Under the pieces are notes generated by a model that saw nothing but the letters and a program-made list of their open reading frames with translations, ran no database searches and had not been told where the DNA came from. Positions 16,511-24,300 of a stretch of 64,000 nt of DNA are shown piece by piece. Position 1 is the stretch's first letter; each line of letters starts with the position of its first letter. A program made the translations under genes and the position numbers. The stretch covers positions 2,852,001 to 2,916,000 of the forward strand of contig NZ_JACCFI010000001.1 in the NCBI RefSeq assembly GCF_013410355.1, in the 5' to 3' direction. The DNA comes from Agromyces hippuratus (GTDB lineage: Bacteria > Actinomycetota > Actinomycetes > Actinomycetales > Microbacteriaceae).

Positions 16511-17470
16511 ATGACGCAGCCGATCGGTCCCGTCGACAGCTCCAAGACGCCGCGCTACGCCGGCCCCGCGGGGTTCGCGCGCCTGCCCCGGCTCGATCAG
16601 GTCGAGCACGCGGACATCGTCGTGGCGGGTGTGCCGTTCGACAGCGGCGTCTCCTATCGCTCCGGGGCGCGGTTCGGGCCGACGCACATCCGCGAGGCCT
16701 CGCGCCTGCTGCGTCCCTACAACCCGGCGCTCGACGTCTCGCCCTTCGAGGTCGCCCAGGTCGCCGACGCCGGCGACATCGCGGTGAACCCCTTCAACAT
16801 CGGCGAGGCGATCGACTCGATCCAGGCCGCCGCGCTCGAGCTCACCGAGGGCGGCACCCGCCTCGTGACCCTCGGCGGCGACCACACGATCGCGCTCCCG
16901 CTGCTCCGCGCCGCGGCCGAGCGTCACGGCCCGGTCGCGCTCCTCCACTTCGACGCGCATCTCGACACGTGGGACACGTACTTCGGCGCCGAGTACACGC
17001 ACGGCACGCCGTTCCGCCGGGCCTTCGAAGAGGGCATCATCGACACCGAGGCGCTCAGCCACGTCGGCACCCGCGGCCCGCTCTACGGCAAGAAGGACCT
17101 CGACGACGACCGGCGCTTCGGCTTCGGCATCGTCACGAGCGCCGACGTCTACCGCCAGGGCGTCGACGAGGTCGTCGCGAAGCTCCGCGACCGCATCGGC
17201 GACCGCCCCCTCTACATCTCCATCGACGTCGACGTGATGGACCCGGCGCACGCTCCCGGCACCGGCACCCCCGAGGCAGGCGGCATCACGAGCCGCGAGC
17301 TCCTCGAGATCCTGCGCGGCTTCGTCGGGCTGAACCTCATCGGCGCCGATGTCGTCGAGGTCTCGCCGCCCTACGACCATGCCGAGATCACGGGCGTCGC
17401 CGCATCGCACCTCGGCTACGACCTCGTCTCACTGCTCGCCCTCCGCCACGAGGCATCCGCTCATGCCTGA
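16511..17470 (+). CDS. speB: agmatinase-family ureohydrolase
   Basis: A 319-residue binuclear manganese ureohydrolase. Metal ligands are visible: LGGDHT (His125), DAHLDTWD (Asp148, His150, Asp152) and SIDVDVMDP (Asp239, Asp241), with Glu255 in TGTPEAGG. Agmatinases release urea from agmatine to give putrescine; relatives act on guanidinobutyrate, guanidinopropionate or guanidine, so the substrate is not fixed by these motifs. ATG 16511 has an excellent AAGGAGG. The stop overlaps the next gene by 8 bp. A symporter and a thiamine-diphosphate enzyme follow, suggesting catabolism of an imported guanidino compound rather than polyamine biosynthesis. Confidence 0.9.
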   Translation: MTQPIGPVDSSKTPRYAGPAGFARLPRLDQVEHADIVVAGVPFDSGVSYRSGARFGPTHIREASRLLRPYNPALDVSPFEVAQVADAGDIAVNPFNIGEAIDSIQAAALELTEGGTRLVTLGGDHTIALPLLRAAAERHGPVALLHFDAHLDTWDTYFGAEYTHGTPFRRAFEEGIIDTEALSHVGTRGPLYGKKDLDDDRRFGFGIVTSADVYRQGVDEVVAKLRDRIGDRPLYISIDVDVMDPAHAPGTGTPEAGGITSRELLEILRGFVGLNLIGADVVEVSPPYDHAEITGVAASHLGYDLVSLLALRHEASAHA

Positions 17471-19139
17471 GTCGAGCACCGAATCCGAGACCGGCGCGCA
17501 CGGCGCAACCGGAGCGCACCTCCGCAACGGCGGCGACGTCGTCGTCGAGACGCTCGAGGCGCTCGGCGTCTCCCACGTCTTCGGCATCCCGGGTCAGCAC
17601 GCGCTCGGCCTCTTCGACGCGATCCGCCGCAGCGACCTCGAGTTCGTGAGCTCGCGCGTCGAGAACAACTCGGCGTTCGGCGCCGACGGGTACGCGCGCG
17701 CCACCGGCGAGGTCGGCGTGCTGTTCCTCTCCACGGGCCCGGGCGCGCTCACCGCGCTCGGCGCCCTGCAGGAGGCGTACGCCACTGGCGTGCCGCTGCT
17801 CGTGATCACGAGCCAGGTGCCGCGCCGCGGCCTCGGCGGCACCCGCAAGGGCCTGCTGCACCAACTCGACGACCAGCAGCGCAGCGCGCAGAACGTGACG
17901 AAGAGCACCGCCGTCGTCCGCGAGGCCGCGCACATCCCGTCGGCGCTCGCCGATGCATGGGCGCTCGCCCAGGCGGCTCCGGCCGGTCCCACCTGGGTCG
18001 AGATCCCCGAGGACGTGCTGCTCGAGGCGACGCACGTGCCGCCCGTCCGCTCGGCGGTCACCTCGATCGCCGAGCGGATGCCTCGGGCCGAACTCATCGA
18101 CGAGGCGGCCGCGCTCCTCGCCGGGGCGCGCCTGCCCGTGATCCTCGCGGGGGGCGGCGTGCGCCGCTCCGAGGGCGGCCGCGCGGCGTTGCGCCGTCTC
18201 GCCGAGGCGCTCGACGCCCCGGTCGTCTCGACCGTCGGCGGCAAGGGCGCCATCGCCTTCGACCACCCGCTCTCCGCGGCATCCTGGATCGAAGATCAGC
18301 ACACGACCGCGCTCCTCGAGGAGGCCGACGTGCTGCTCGCCGTCGGCACCTCGATCGGCGAGGTCACGAGCAACTACTTCACGTTCGCGCCGCGCGGCCG
18401 GCTCATCCAGGTCGATGCCGAGCCGCGCGTGCTCGAGTCCAACTACCCGGGCCTCGGCATTCACGCCGACGCCGCGCTCGCCCTCTCGGCCATCGCCGAT
18501 CGGCTGCCGGCGCGACCGGCGGATGCCCCGGCGCGCGGCGCCGACATCGCCGCCCGTCTCCGGAGCGACGTCGAGGCGCGCCTCGCCGCGCAGGACCTCG
18601 GCCCGGAGCTCTCGCTCATGGCCGACCTTCGGGCAGCGGTGCCCGCCGACGCCCACACCTTCTGGGATATGACGATCGCGGGCTACTGGGCGTGGTCGGC
18701 ATGGGACCCGAAGCAGGGTGAGTTCCACTCCGCGCAGGGGTCGGGCGGCCTCGGCTTCGCGTTCCCCGCGGCCCTCGCAGCGTCGATCGGCTCGGGCCGT
18801 CGCACGCTCGCGGTCTCGGGCGACGGCGGGGCGATGTACTCCATCGCAGAACTCGCCACGGCCCGCCAGCACGACGCCGACGTGACCTGGCTCATCATCG
18901 ACGACGGGGGCTACGGCATCCTCCGCGAGTACATGACGGAGGAGTTCGGGCAGGCCACCGCCACCGAGCTCGCCCGTCCCGACTTCGCAGCCCTCGCACG
19001 CTCATTCGGCGTGACGGCCCACGAGTCGACCCTCGAAGACGTGGGCGCGACCATCGCCCGCACCTTCACCGAGCCCGGCCCCGCCGTCGTGGTCGTGCCG
19101 GCGCTGTTGCGCATGTTCGCGGCGACGCACGTTCGCTGA
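17463..19139 (+). CDS. thiamine-diphosphate enzyme, acetolactate-synthase-like
   Basis: A 558-residue ThDP enzyme with PYR, central and PP domains. FVSSRVENNSAFGADGYARATG carries the activating Glu, and GDGGAMYSIAELATA begins the metal-binding GDG motif. The usual NN that closes that motif is replaced by DD in LIIDDGGYGIL. No acetolactate-synthase small subunit follows and no isoleucine/valine genes are near, so it is probably not anabolic. ATG 17463 overlaps the ureohydrolase stop. It may act on a keto acid or aldehyde from the guanidino compound, but I cannot name a substrate. Confidence 0.85.
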   Translation: MPESSTESETGAHGATGAHLRNGGDVVVETLEALGVSHVFGIPGQHALGLFDAIRRSDLEFVSSRVENNSAFGADGYARATGEVGVLFLSTGPGALTALGALQEAYATGVPLLVITSQVPRRGLGGTRKGLLHQLDDQQRSAQNVTKSTAVVREAAHIPSALADAWALAQAAPAGPTWVEIPEDVLLEATHVPPVRSAVTSIAERMPRAELIDEAAALLAGARLPVILAGGGVRRSEGGRAALRRLAEALDAPVVSTVGGKGAIAFDHPLSAASWIEDQHTTALLEEADVLLAVGTSIGEVTSNYFTFAPRGRLIQVDAEPRVLESNYPGLGIHADAALALSAIADRLPARPADAPARGADIAARLRSDVEARLAAQDLGPELSLMADLRAAVPADAHTFWDMTIAGYWAWSAWDPKQGEFHSAQGSGGLGFAFPAALAASIGSGRRTLAVSGDGGAMYSIAELATARQHDADVTWLIIDDGGYGILREYMTEEFGQATATELARPDFAALARSFGVTAHESTLEDVGATIARTFTEPGPAVVVVPALLRMFAATHVR

Positions 19140-19244
19140 CGCGAACCCCGCCCGGCGCGGCGCCCACCCGCGGCGCCCGACTGGAACGCCCCCTGAAACA
19201 CCCGACCCAATACCCGACCGAACCCTGACGCAAAGGATCCAACG

Positions 19245-20801
19245 ATGGATATCGCGATCATCATCATCTACCTCGGAGCGATGCTGCTCTTCGGCTGGTG
19301 GGGCAAGAGCCGCACCAAGAACTCGGCCGACTTCCTCGTCGCCGGCCGCCGCCTCGGCCCCGGCCTCTACACCGGCACGATGGCCGCGGTCGTGCTCGGC
19401 GGCGCCTCCACCGTCGGCGGCGTGGGCCTCGGCTACAAGTACGGCATCTCGGGCATGTGGCTCGTCGTCTCGATCGCCGTCGGCCTCTTCCTGCTCAGCA
19501 TCCTGTTCGCCTCGCGCATCCAGAAGCTGAAGGTGTACACCGTCGCCCAGATGCTGAAGCTCCGCTACGGCATGAACGCCACGAGTTCCTCGGGCATCGT
19601 GATGATGGCCTACACGCTCATGCTCTCGGTGACGTCGACCATCGCGTACGCGACGATCTTCAACGTGCTCTTCGGCACCGATCGCACGATCTCGGTGATC
19701 ATCGGCGGCGGCATCGTCATGCTGTACTCGTCGATCGGCGGCATGTGGTCGATCACGCTCACCGACATGGTGCAGTTCGTGCTGAAGACGATCGGCGTGT
19801 TCTTCCTGCTGCTGCCGTTCGCGTGGTTCAACGCCGGCGGCTACGAGGGCATCGTCGACCGCCTCGGTGCAGCCGCGTTCGACCTCGGCGCGATCGGCGT
19901 CGACACGATCATCACCTTCTTCGTGATCTACACCTTCGGCATGCTGATCGGCCAGGACATCTGGCAGCGCGTGTTCACCGCGCGCTCGCCGAAGGTCGCC
20001 AAGTGGGGCGGCACGGCTGCGGCGGTGTACTGCCTGCTCTACGGCGTCGCCGGTGCCGTCATCGGGATGTCGGCCGCGGCGTTCCTGCCCGGCATCGAGG
20101 CGAGCGACGACGTCTACGCCGCGATCACGCAGCAGATCCTGCCGGTCGGCCTCAGCGGCATCGTGCTCGCGGCGGCCGTCGCCGCGATGATGTCGACCGC
20201 CTCGGGGGCGCTCATCGCGACCGCGACGGTGGCCCGCGCCGACGTCATGCCGCTCGTCAAGCGGCTCTTCGGTCGCAGCGCAGCGGATGCCGCGGCCAAC
20301 GCCAACCCCGAGCACGATGTGCGCTCGAACCGCCTGTACGTGATGGTGCTCGGCATCGCCGTGATCATCGTGGCGGCCCTGCTGAACGACGTGGTCGCGG
20401 CGCTCACCGTCGCCTACGACATCCTCGTCGGCGGCCTGCTCGTGGCCATCCTCGGCGGATTCGTCTGGAAGCGCGCGACCGGTGCCGGAGCACTCTGGTC
20501 GATGGGCGTGGGAACGGTCGTCACCCTCGGCACGATGGCGATCATGGGCAACGTGCTCGCGAACGAGCCGATCTACTTCGGCCTCGCCGCAAGCCTGCTC
20601 GTCTACATCGTCGTCAGCCTGCTCACGCCGAGGACCCCGGCCTCGGTGCTGAAGATCTGGAACGACCGCCTCGCCGGCCGCTACGAGGACGAGGTGGCCG
20701 ACACCGACGCCGACGTCGTCGCAGCGACGGCGACGGATGCCGCGGCACCGGTCGCGTCGCCGGTCGTTGCGCCGGGCGCGACCCGGCCCGCGGCCGAGTA
20801 G
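19245..20801 (+). CDS. sodium:solute symporter (SSS family)
   Basis: A 518-residue secondary transporter with about 13 membrane segments. The N-terminus DIAIIIIYLGAMLLFGWWGKSRTKNSADF and GGASTVGGVGLGYKYGISGMWLV are typical of the PutP/PanF/SSS family, and FGMLIGQDIWQRVFTA is a conserved internal motif. The C-terminal 35 residues are an Ala/Val/Asp-rich cytoplasmic tail. ATG 19245 follows AAAGGAT, 105 bp after the ThDP gene. In this operon it most likely imports the compound cleaved by the ureohydrolase. Confidence 0.88.
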   Translation: MDIAIIIIYLGAMLLFGWWGKSRTKNSADFLVAGRRLGPGLYTGTMAAVVLGGASTVGGVGLGYKYGISGMWLVVSIAVGLFLLSILFASRIQKLKVYTVAQMLKLRYGMNATSSSGIVMMAYTLMLSVTSTIAYATIFNVLFGTDRTISVIIGGGIVMLYSSIGGMWSITLTDMVQFVLKTIGVFFLLLPFAWFNAGGYEGIVDRLGAAAFDLGAIGVDTIITFFVIYTFGMLIGQDIWQRVFTARSPKVAKWGGTAAAVYCLLYGVAGAVIGMSAAAFLPGIEASDDVYAAITQQILPVGLSGIVLAAAVAAMMSTASGALIATATVARADVMPLVKRLFGRSAADAAANANPEHDVRSNRLYVMVLGIAVIIVAALLNDVVAALTVAYDILVGGLLVAILGGFVWKRATGAGALWSMGVGTVVTLGTMAIMGNVLANEPIYFGLAASLLVYIVVSLLTPRTPASVLKIWNDRLAGRYEDEVADTDADVVAATATDAAAPVASPVVAPGATRPAAE

Positions 20802-20846
20802 GCCGCACGGAGTGGGCCGCGGCCCCGCCGCACGGAGTGGGCCGCG
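20802..20846. repeat. 20-bp direct repeat after the symporter gene
   Basis: An exact 20-bp unit starting GCCGCACGGAGTGGG occurs at 20802-20821 and 20827-20846, 25 bp apart, immediately after the symporter stop. Confidence 0.8.
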
Positions 20847-20909
20847 AGGCGGCCGTATCGAGATCTCGTGGGGGCGAGCTCGGTACGGCGCCCTCGCGGC
20901 CCACTCGCT

Positions 20910-21095
20910 GATCCGACCTGGAACGCTCGCGCCTTCGGATCGCTCACTCTCGCGTATGCCAGTTCCCTTCAGCGCCCGCACGGATGCCGCCATGATCGAC
21001 GAGCGCGGCCGTGAATGGACGACCCCCGATCTGACCTGGAACGCTTGCGCCTTCGGATCGCTCACGCTCTCGCGTATGCCAGTTCCCCTTCAGCG
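20910..21095. repeat. two imperfect copies of a 65-68 bp repeat
   Basis: Copy one is 20910-20974 and copy two 21028-21095. Both run from GATCYGACCTGGAACG through CGCCTTCGGATCGCTCAC to GTATGCCAGTTCCC and TTCAGCG. They differ by two substitutions and about three inserted bases in copy two. The end of copy two also forms a hairpin with an inverted fragment of the repeat. Confidence 0.85.
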
Positions 21096-21115
21096 ATGAG
21101 GGGGAACTGGCATAC
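21074..21115 (+). terminator. long perfect hairpin within the repeat region
   Basis: GTATGCCAGTTCCCC (21074-21088) pairs with GGGGAACTGGCATAC (21101-21115), 15 bp perfect, loop 12 nt. It may terminate the symporter operon and the convergent ArsR gene, or be the core of the repeat element. No U-tract follows. Confidence 0.55.
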
Positions 21116-21175
21116 CGAATCAGACGACATCGGTCGGCGCCTGCGCCGGCGTGTGGAGGCAGGCCAGCCAGCCCG

Positions 21176-21616
21176 TCAGTCGCGATCCTCTGACGCAGAC
21201 GGCTCGTCGAACCAGCCATGGCGGCGGCCGCGCTGCCCGCGGTGGCCGGCGCGGTGCGCGCGCGGCTTCCGCACTGGTGGCGCCAGTCGCGCCGGGAACT
21301 GCGGTGCACGCCCGACGCCGGTGCCGTAGCGCTGTTCCCATAGGGCGAAAAGCTCGCCGACGGCGTCATCGAGTCGCGCGAGGTACTCGCCGTTCACGAC
21401 GTACAGCCGCGACTGCGGCAGGCCCCGGTCGGGTGCGACGCTGACGACACCTTCGTCTCGCAGGATCCGAAGATGATGCGAGACGGCCGATCGGGAGATC
21501 GAGAACTCCTGTGCGATGACGTCGTTCAGGACGCCCACCGGGTGCTCGCCGACCGCGAGCACCTCGATGATCCTCCGGCGAACCGGCTCGGCGACGATCT
21601 CGAACGCGTGCATCAT
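21176..21616 (-). CDS. ArsR-type winged-helix regulator
   Basis: A 146-residue regulator. AFEIVAEPVRRRIIEVLAVGEHPVG is the start of an ArsR-like winged helix, followed by the recognition helix SISRSAVSHHLRILRDEGVV and a wing that ends in RLYVVN. No metal-binding CxC pair is present. After residue 100 the tail is Arg/His/Gly-rich and probably disordered. The start is one of two adjacent ATGs at 21611-21616, with no clear Shine-Dalgarno. Its target is unknown; the LysE exporter gene lies 83 bp upstream in the same direction. Confidence 0.85.
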   Translation of the reverse strand: MMHAFEIVAEPVRRRIIEVLAVGEHPVGVLNDVIAQEFSISRSAVSHHLRILRDEGVVSVAPDRGLPQSRLYVVNGEYLARLDDAVGELFALWEQRYGTGVGRAPQFPARLAPPVRKPRAHRAGHRGQRGRRHGWFDEPSASEDRD

Positions 21617-21698
21617 CGCGGCAGCGTACCGAGCGAGCGGCAGGCCGTCCTCGCCTTGTCCACAGGCGCGTCAGGCGGCAGACGCGACGAGGGCGCGC

Positions 21699-22337
21699 TC
21701 AGTGCTTGTTGCCGCTGAGCGCGAGCACCCCGCCGAGGCCGATCATCATGACGCCGCCCGTCGCCGAGAGGTGCTCGAGGCGCTTGGGGGAGCGGGCGAA
21801 CCATCCGCGCGCGGCGCTCGCGGCGAGTGCCCACACCGAGTCGCACAGCAGGGCGAGCACGATGAACACGAGGCCGAGCTCGAAGAGCTGCAGCGGGATC
21901 GACCCCGCCGAGAACGACACGAACTGCGGCAGCACGGCCACGAAGAACGCGATGGTCTTGGGGTTCGTGACGCCGACGATGAACCCCTCGCCGAGCTGTC
22001 GCCAGTGCGAGCGCGGCGCGGCCTTGCCGTCGACGGATGCCGCGGCATCCGCTCGGTGCCTGATGGCCTGCACCCCGAGGTAGACGAGGTAGGCGGCGCC
22101 CGCGAACTTGATGATCGTGAAGAGCACGACCGACTGGGCGACGATCGCGCCGACGCCGAGCGCGACGGCCGCGACGAGCGGCACCATGCCGAGCGCGTTG
22201 CCGACCACGCTGAGCAGCCCGCCGAGCCGGCCGAGCGCGAGCGAGCGCCCGATCACGAACAGCACGCTCGGACCGGGGATGACGATGAGCACGACCGACG
22301 CGACGACGAATGCCCAGAGGTTCTCCAGGGGGACCAT
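21699..22337 (-). CDS. LysE-family amino-acid/metabolite exporter
   Basis: A 212-residue inner-membrane protein with about six hydrophobic segments. The N-terminus VVLIVIPGPSVLFVIGRSLALGR and the mid-protein GFIVGVTNPKTIAFFVAVLPQF are hallmarks of the LysE/RhtB translocators, which export amino acids or related compounds. ATG 22337 starts right after a stretch shared with the divergent hydrolase gene (60 bp between starts). The substrate cannot be read from the sequence. Confidence 0.9.
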   Translation of the reverse strand: MVPLENLWAFVVASVVLIVIPGPSVLFVIGRSLALGRLGGLLSVVGNALGMVPLVAAVALGVGAIVAQSVVLFTIIKFAGAAYLVYLGVQAIRHRADAAASVDGKAAPRSHWRQLGEGFIVGVTNPKTIAFFVAVLPQFVSFSAGSIPLQLFELGLVFIVLALLCDSVWALAASAARGWFARSPKRLEHLSATGGVMMIGLGGVLALSGNKH

Positions 22338-22397
22338 CCCCGCATGCTACCCGCACGCTCCCCGCACGCGCGGCGGGATGCGGCTACGGTGGCACTC

Positions 22398-23522
22398 GTG
22401 AGCGACCACATCTCCGCGAGCGTCGCCGACGGTGTCGGCCACGTCACGCTCGACCGTCCGCAGGCGCTGAACGCCCTGAGCTACGAGATGATCCGCGAAC
22501 TCGCCGCGATCTTCGAGCTCTGGCGGACCGACTCCGAGGTCGGCGTCGTCGTGCTCGACGGCGCGGGGGAGCGCGGCTTCTGCGCCGGCGGCGACATCCG
22601 CGAGCTCTACACGTACGCCTCGAACGACGACCACGCCGAAGCCCGGGAGTTCTTCCGCGCGGAGTACCGGCTCGACGCGATGATCGCGCGCTACCCCAAG
22701 CCCGTCGTGGCGCTCATGGACGGCATCACGATGGGCGGCGGCATCGGCCTCGCCGGCCACGCCTCGATCCGCATCGTCACCGAGCGATCGCGCATCGCGA
22801 TGCCCGAGACCCGCATCGGCTTCACCCCGGATGTCGGCGGCAGCTGGCTGCTCGCGAAGGCCCCGGGCGAGCTCGGCGTGCACCTCGCGCTGAACTCCCG
22901 CACGATGGACGCGGCCGATGCGATCCACGCCGGATTCGCCGACTTCTTCGTGCCGTCGGAGCGGCTGCCGCACGTCATCCAGGCGCTCGCCGAGCGGGCC
23001 GATCCCGGCACCCCGGCCGAGATCGTCATGCTCTTCGACGAGACGCCCGGCCCGTCGGCGCTCGCCCTCGCGCGCGACTGGGTCGACGCCTGCTACTCCG
23101 CGCCCACCGTCGCCGAGGTCATCGAGCGTCTGCGCGCCTTCGCCGAGGGTCGAGCGACCGAGCCCACGGAGAACGTCTCGTCGAGTTCGTTCCCGCAGCA
23201 TCCGCTCGACCCCGGCGCGACCGCCTACGCGGCCGCCGCCGCCGACGAGCTCGAGACCCTCTCGCCGACGGCGCTCACCGTGACGCTCGAGGCCGTGCGC
23301 CGAGCCCGCACGCTGCGGAGCCTCGAGGACGCCCTCGAGCAGGAGTTCCGCCTCGTCTCGTGGTTCATCGAGCAGCACGACCTGCGCGAGGGCATCCGCG
23401 CCCAGGTCATCGACAAGGACCGCAACCCCCGTTGGAACCCGTCGACGCTCGACGCCGTCGAACCAGGGCTCGCGGCGCTCGTGCTCGACGACGCACGCTT
23501 CGAACCGGTCTGGCCTGCGTAG
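22398..23522 (+). CDS. enoyl-CoA hydratase/3-hydroxyisobutyryl-CoA hydrolase
   Basis: A 374-residue crotonase-fold protein. Key motifs are TLDRPQALNALSYEMI, GERGFCAGGDIREL (oxyanion hole) and MDGITMGGGIGLAGHASIRI, followed by AMPETRIGFTPDVGGSWLLA. The roughly 110-residue C-terminal extension beyond a normal crotonase (ELETLSPTALTVTLEAVRR, FRLVSWFIEQHDLREGIRA) is typical of 3-hydroxyisobutyryl-CoA hydrolase, a valine-degradation enzyme. TACGGT at 22385-22390 before GTG 22398 suggests a leaderless transcript. The propionate genes that follow would fit, since valine yields propionyl-CoA. Confidence 0.87.
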   Translation: MSDHISASVADGVGHVTLDRPQALNALSYEMIRELAAIFELWRTDSEVGVVVLDGAGERGFCAGGDIRELYTYASNDDHAEAREFFRAEYRLDAMIARYPKPVVALMDGITMGGGIGLAGHASIRIVTERSRIAMPETRIGFTPDVGGSWLLAKAPGELGVHLALNSRTMDAADAIHAGFADFFVPSERLPHVIQALAERADPGTPAEIVMLFDETPGPSALALARDWVDACYSAPTVAEVIERLRAFAEGRATEPTENVSSSSFPQHPLDPGATAYAAAAADELETLSPTALTVTLEAVRRARTLRSLEDALEQEFRLVSWFIEQHDLREGIRAQVIDKDRNPRWNPSTLDAVEPGLAALVLDDARFEPVWPA

Positions 23523-23526
23523 CGTT

Positions 23527-23586
23527 TGTATACACCAAGCGTTGACTAGGCGAGAGTTTGCACGTTCCTCCATCACAGCGTATACA
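23527..23586 (+). promoter_or_regulatory. GntR promoter with two GTATAC sites
   Basis: TTGCAC (23558-23563) and TATACA (23581-23586) are 17 bp apart. GTATAC at 23580-23585 overlaps the -10, and a full TGTATACA palindrome lies upstream at 23527-23534. FCD-type GntR repressors often bind TGTATACA-like sites, so autoregulation and control of the prp genes are likely. A second -35-like TTGACT is at 23542. Confidence 0.6.
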
Positions 23587-23603
23587 TAAGTGAGGAGGTG
23601 GGC

Positions 23604-24269
23604 ATGAGAGCCAGCGAACGCGCGTATCGGGAACTCCGCGAGGAGATCCTCGACGGCGTGCTCGCGCCGGGCACCGCGCTCGCCGAGGTCGAACAGGCGA
23701 ACCGGCTCGGCGTCTCCCGCACCCCGGTGCGCGAAGCCCTCGCCCGACTCGAGGCCGACGGACTCGCGACCGCGGCCTCCGCCCGGCTGCTGCAGGTGAG
23801 CGAACTCTCGCCCGCGAGCATCATCGCGCTCTACGAACTGCGCGAGGCGCTCGAGGAGCAGGCGGCCAGGCTCGCGGCCACCCGGCGCGACCCGGCGCGG
23901 TTCACCGAGCTCCACGACCGGCTCGCCGCAGCGCCCGAGCTGCTCGACGGCGGCGACGAGGGCCTGCGCACCTATTACGACACCGTCGACGCGCTCGACG
24001 AGGAGATCGACGCCGCGACTGCGAACCCGATGCTCGTCGCAGCGCTCCGCAGCGCGCGCCTGCACTCCGCGCGGGTGCGGCGACTGGCCCGTCACAATCC
24101 CGAGCGCCTCCGCGCCGCGGCATCCGAGCACCTCCTGATCGTCGAGGCGATCATCGCCGGCGACGCCTCGCTCGCCGCCCACGCCAGCCACGTGCACCTG
24201 CACATGAGTCTTCGTCACGCACTCGCATCCATCGAGTCTCGTCAGCCCGACGGGCACCGCGTAGCCTGA
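23604..24269 (+). CDS. GntR-family (FCD) regulator of the methylcitrate genes
   Basis: A 221-residue GntR regulator. The winged helix reads YRELREEILDGVLAPGTALAE then NRLGVSRTPVREALARLEADGL. The C-terminal helical part has the FCD-type LYELREALEEQAARLAA and ends HASHVHLHMSLRHAL, whose His residues usually bind a metal that holds an organic acid. ATG 23604 follows GAGGAGG. It precedes prpD by 31 bp and probably heads the same transcript. GTATAC sites cover its promoter. Confidence 0.88.
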   Translation: MRASERAYRELREEILDGVLAPGTALAEVEQANRLGVSRTPVREALARLEADGLATAASARLLQVSELSPASIIALYELREALEEQAARLAATRRDPARFTELHDRLAAAPELLDGGDEGLRTYYDTVDALDEEIDAATANPMLVAALRSARLHSARVRRLARHNPERLRAAASEHLLIVEAIIAGDASLAAHASHVHLHMSLRHALASIESRQPDGHRVA

Positions 24270-24300
24270 CCGATGGAACAGTTCTGAAAGGGCCGTCAAC

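Larger units (their letters stand above)
20847..21175. other. gene-free repeat-rich region
   Basis: No credible gene is seen between the symporter stop and the ArsR gene. The stretch holds the direct repeats and the long hairpin listed separately, plus GC-rich sequence without a recognisable promoter. Open frames here lack family similarity and follow the repeat units. Confidence 0.6.

Noticed and set aside
17463..19139. Acetolactate synthase large subunit of the isoleucine/valine pathway
   Set aside because: No small subunit or ilv genes nearby, the DD replacement and the operon context argue against it.
20681..21369. Short open frames in the repeat region, some with similar MSDPKA starts
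   Set aside because: Their similarity comes from the DNA repeat, not from a protein family; no Shine-Dalgarno is seen.
21516..22397. Open frame extending upstream of the 3-hydroxyisobutyryl-CoA hydrolase
   Set aside because: It is antisense to the LysE gene, with charged low-complexity composition; the family starts at GTG 22398.
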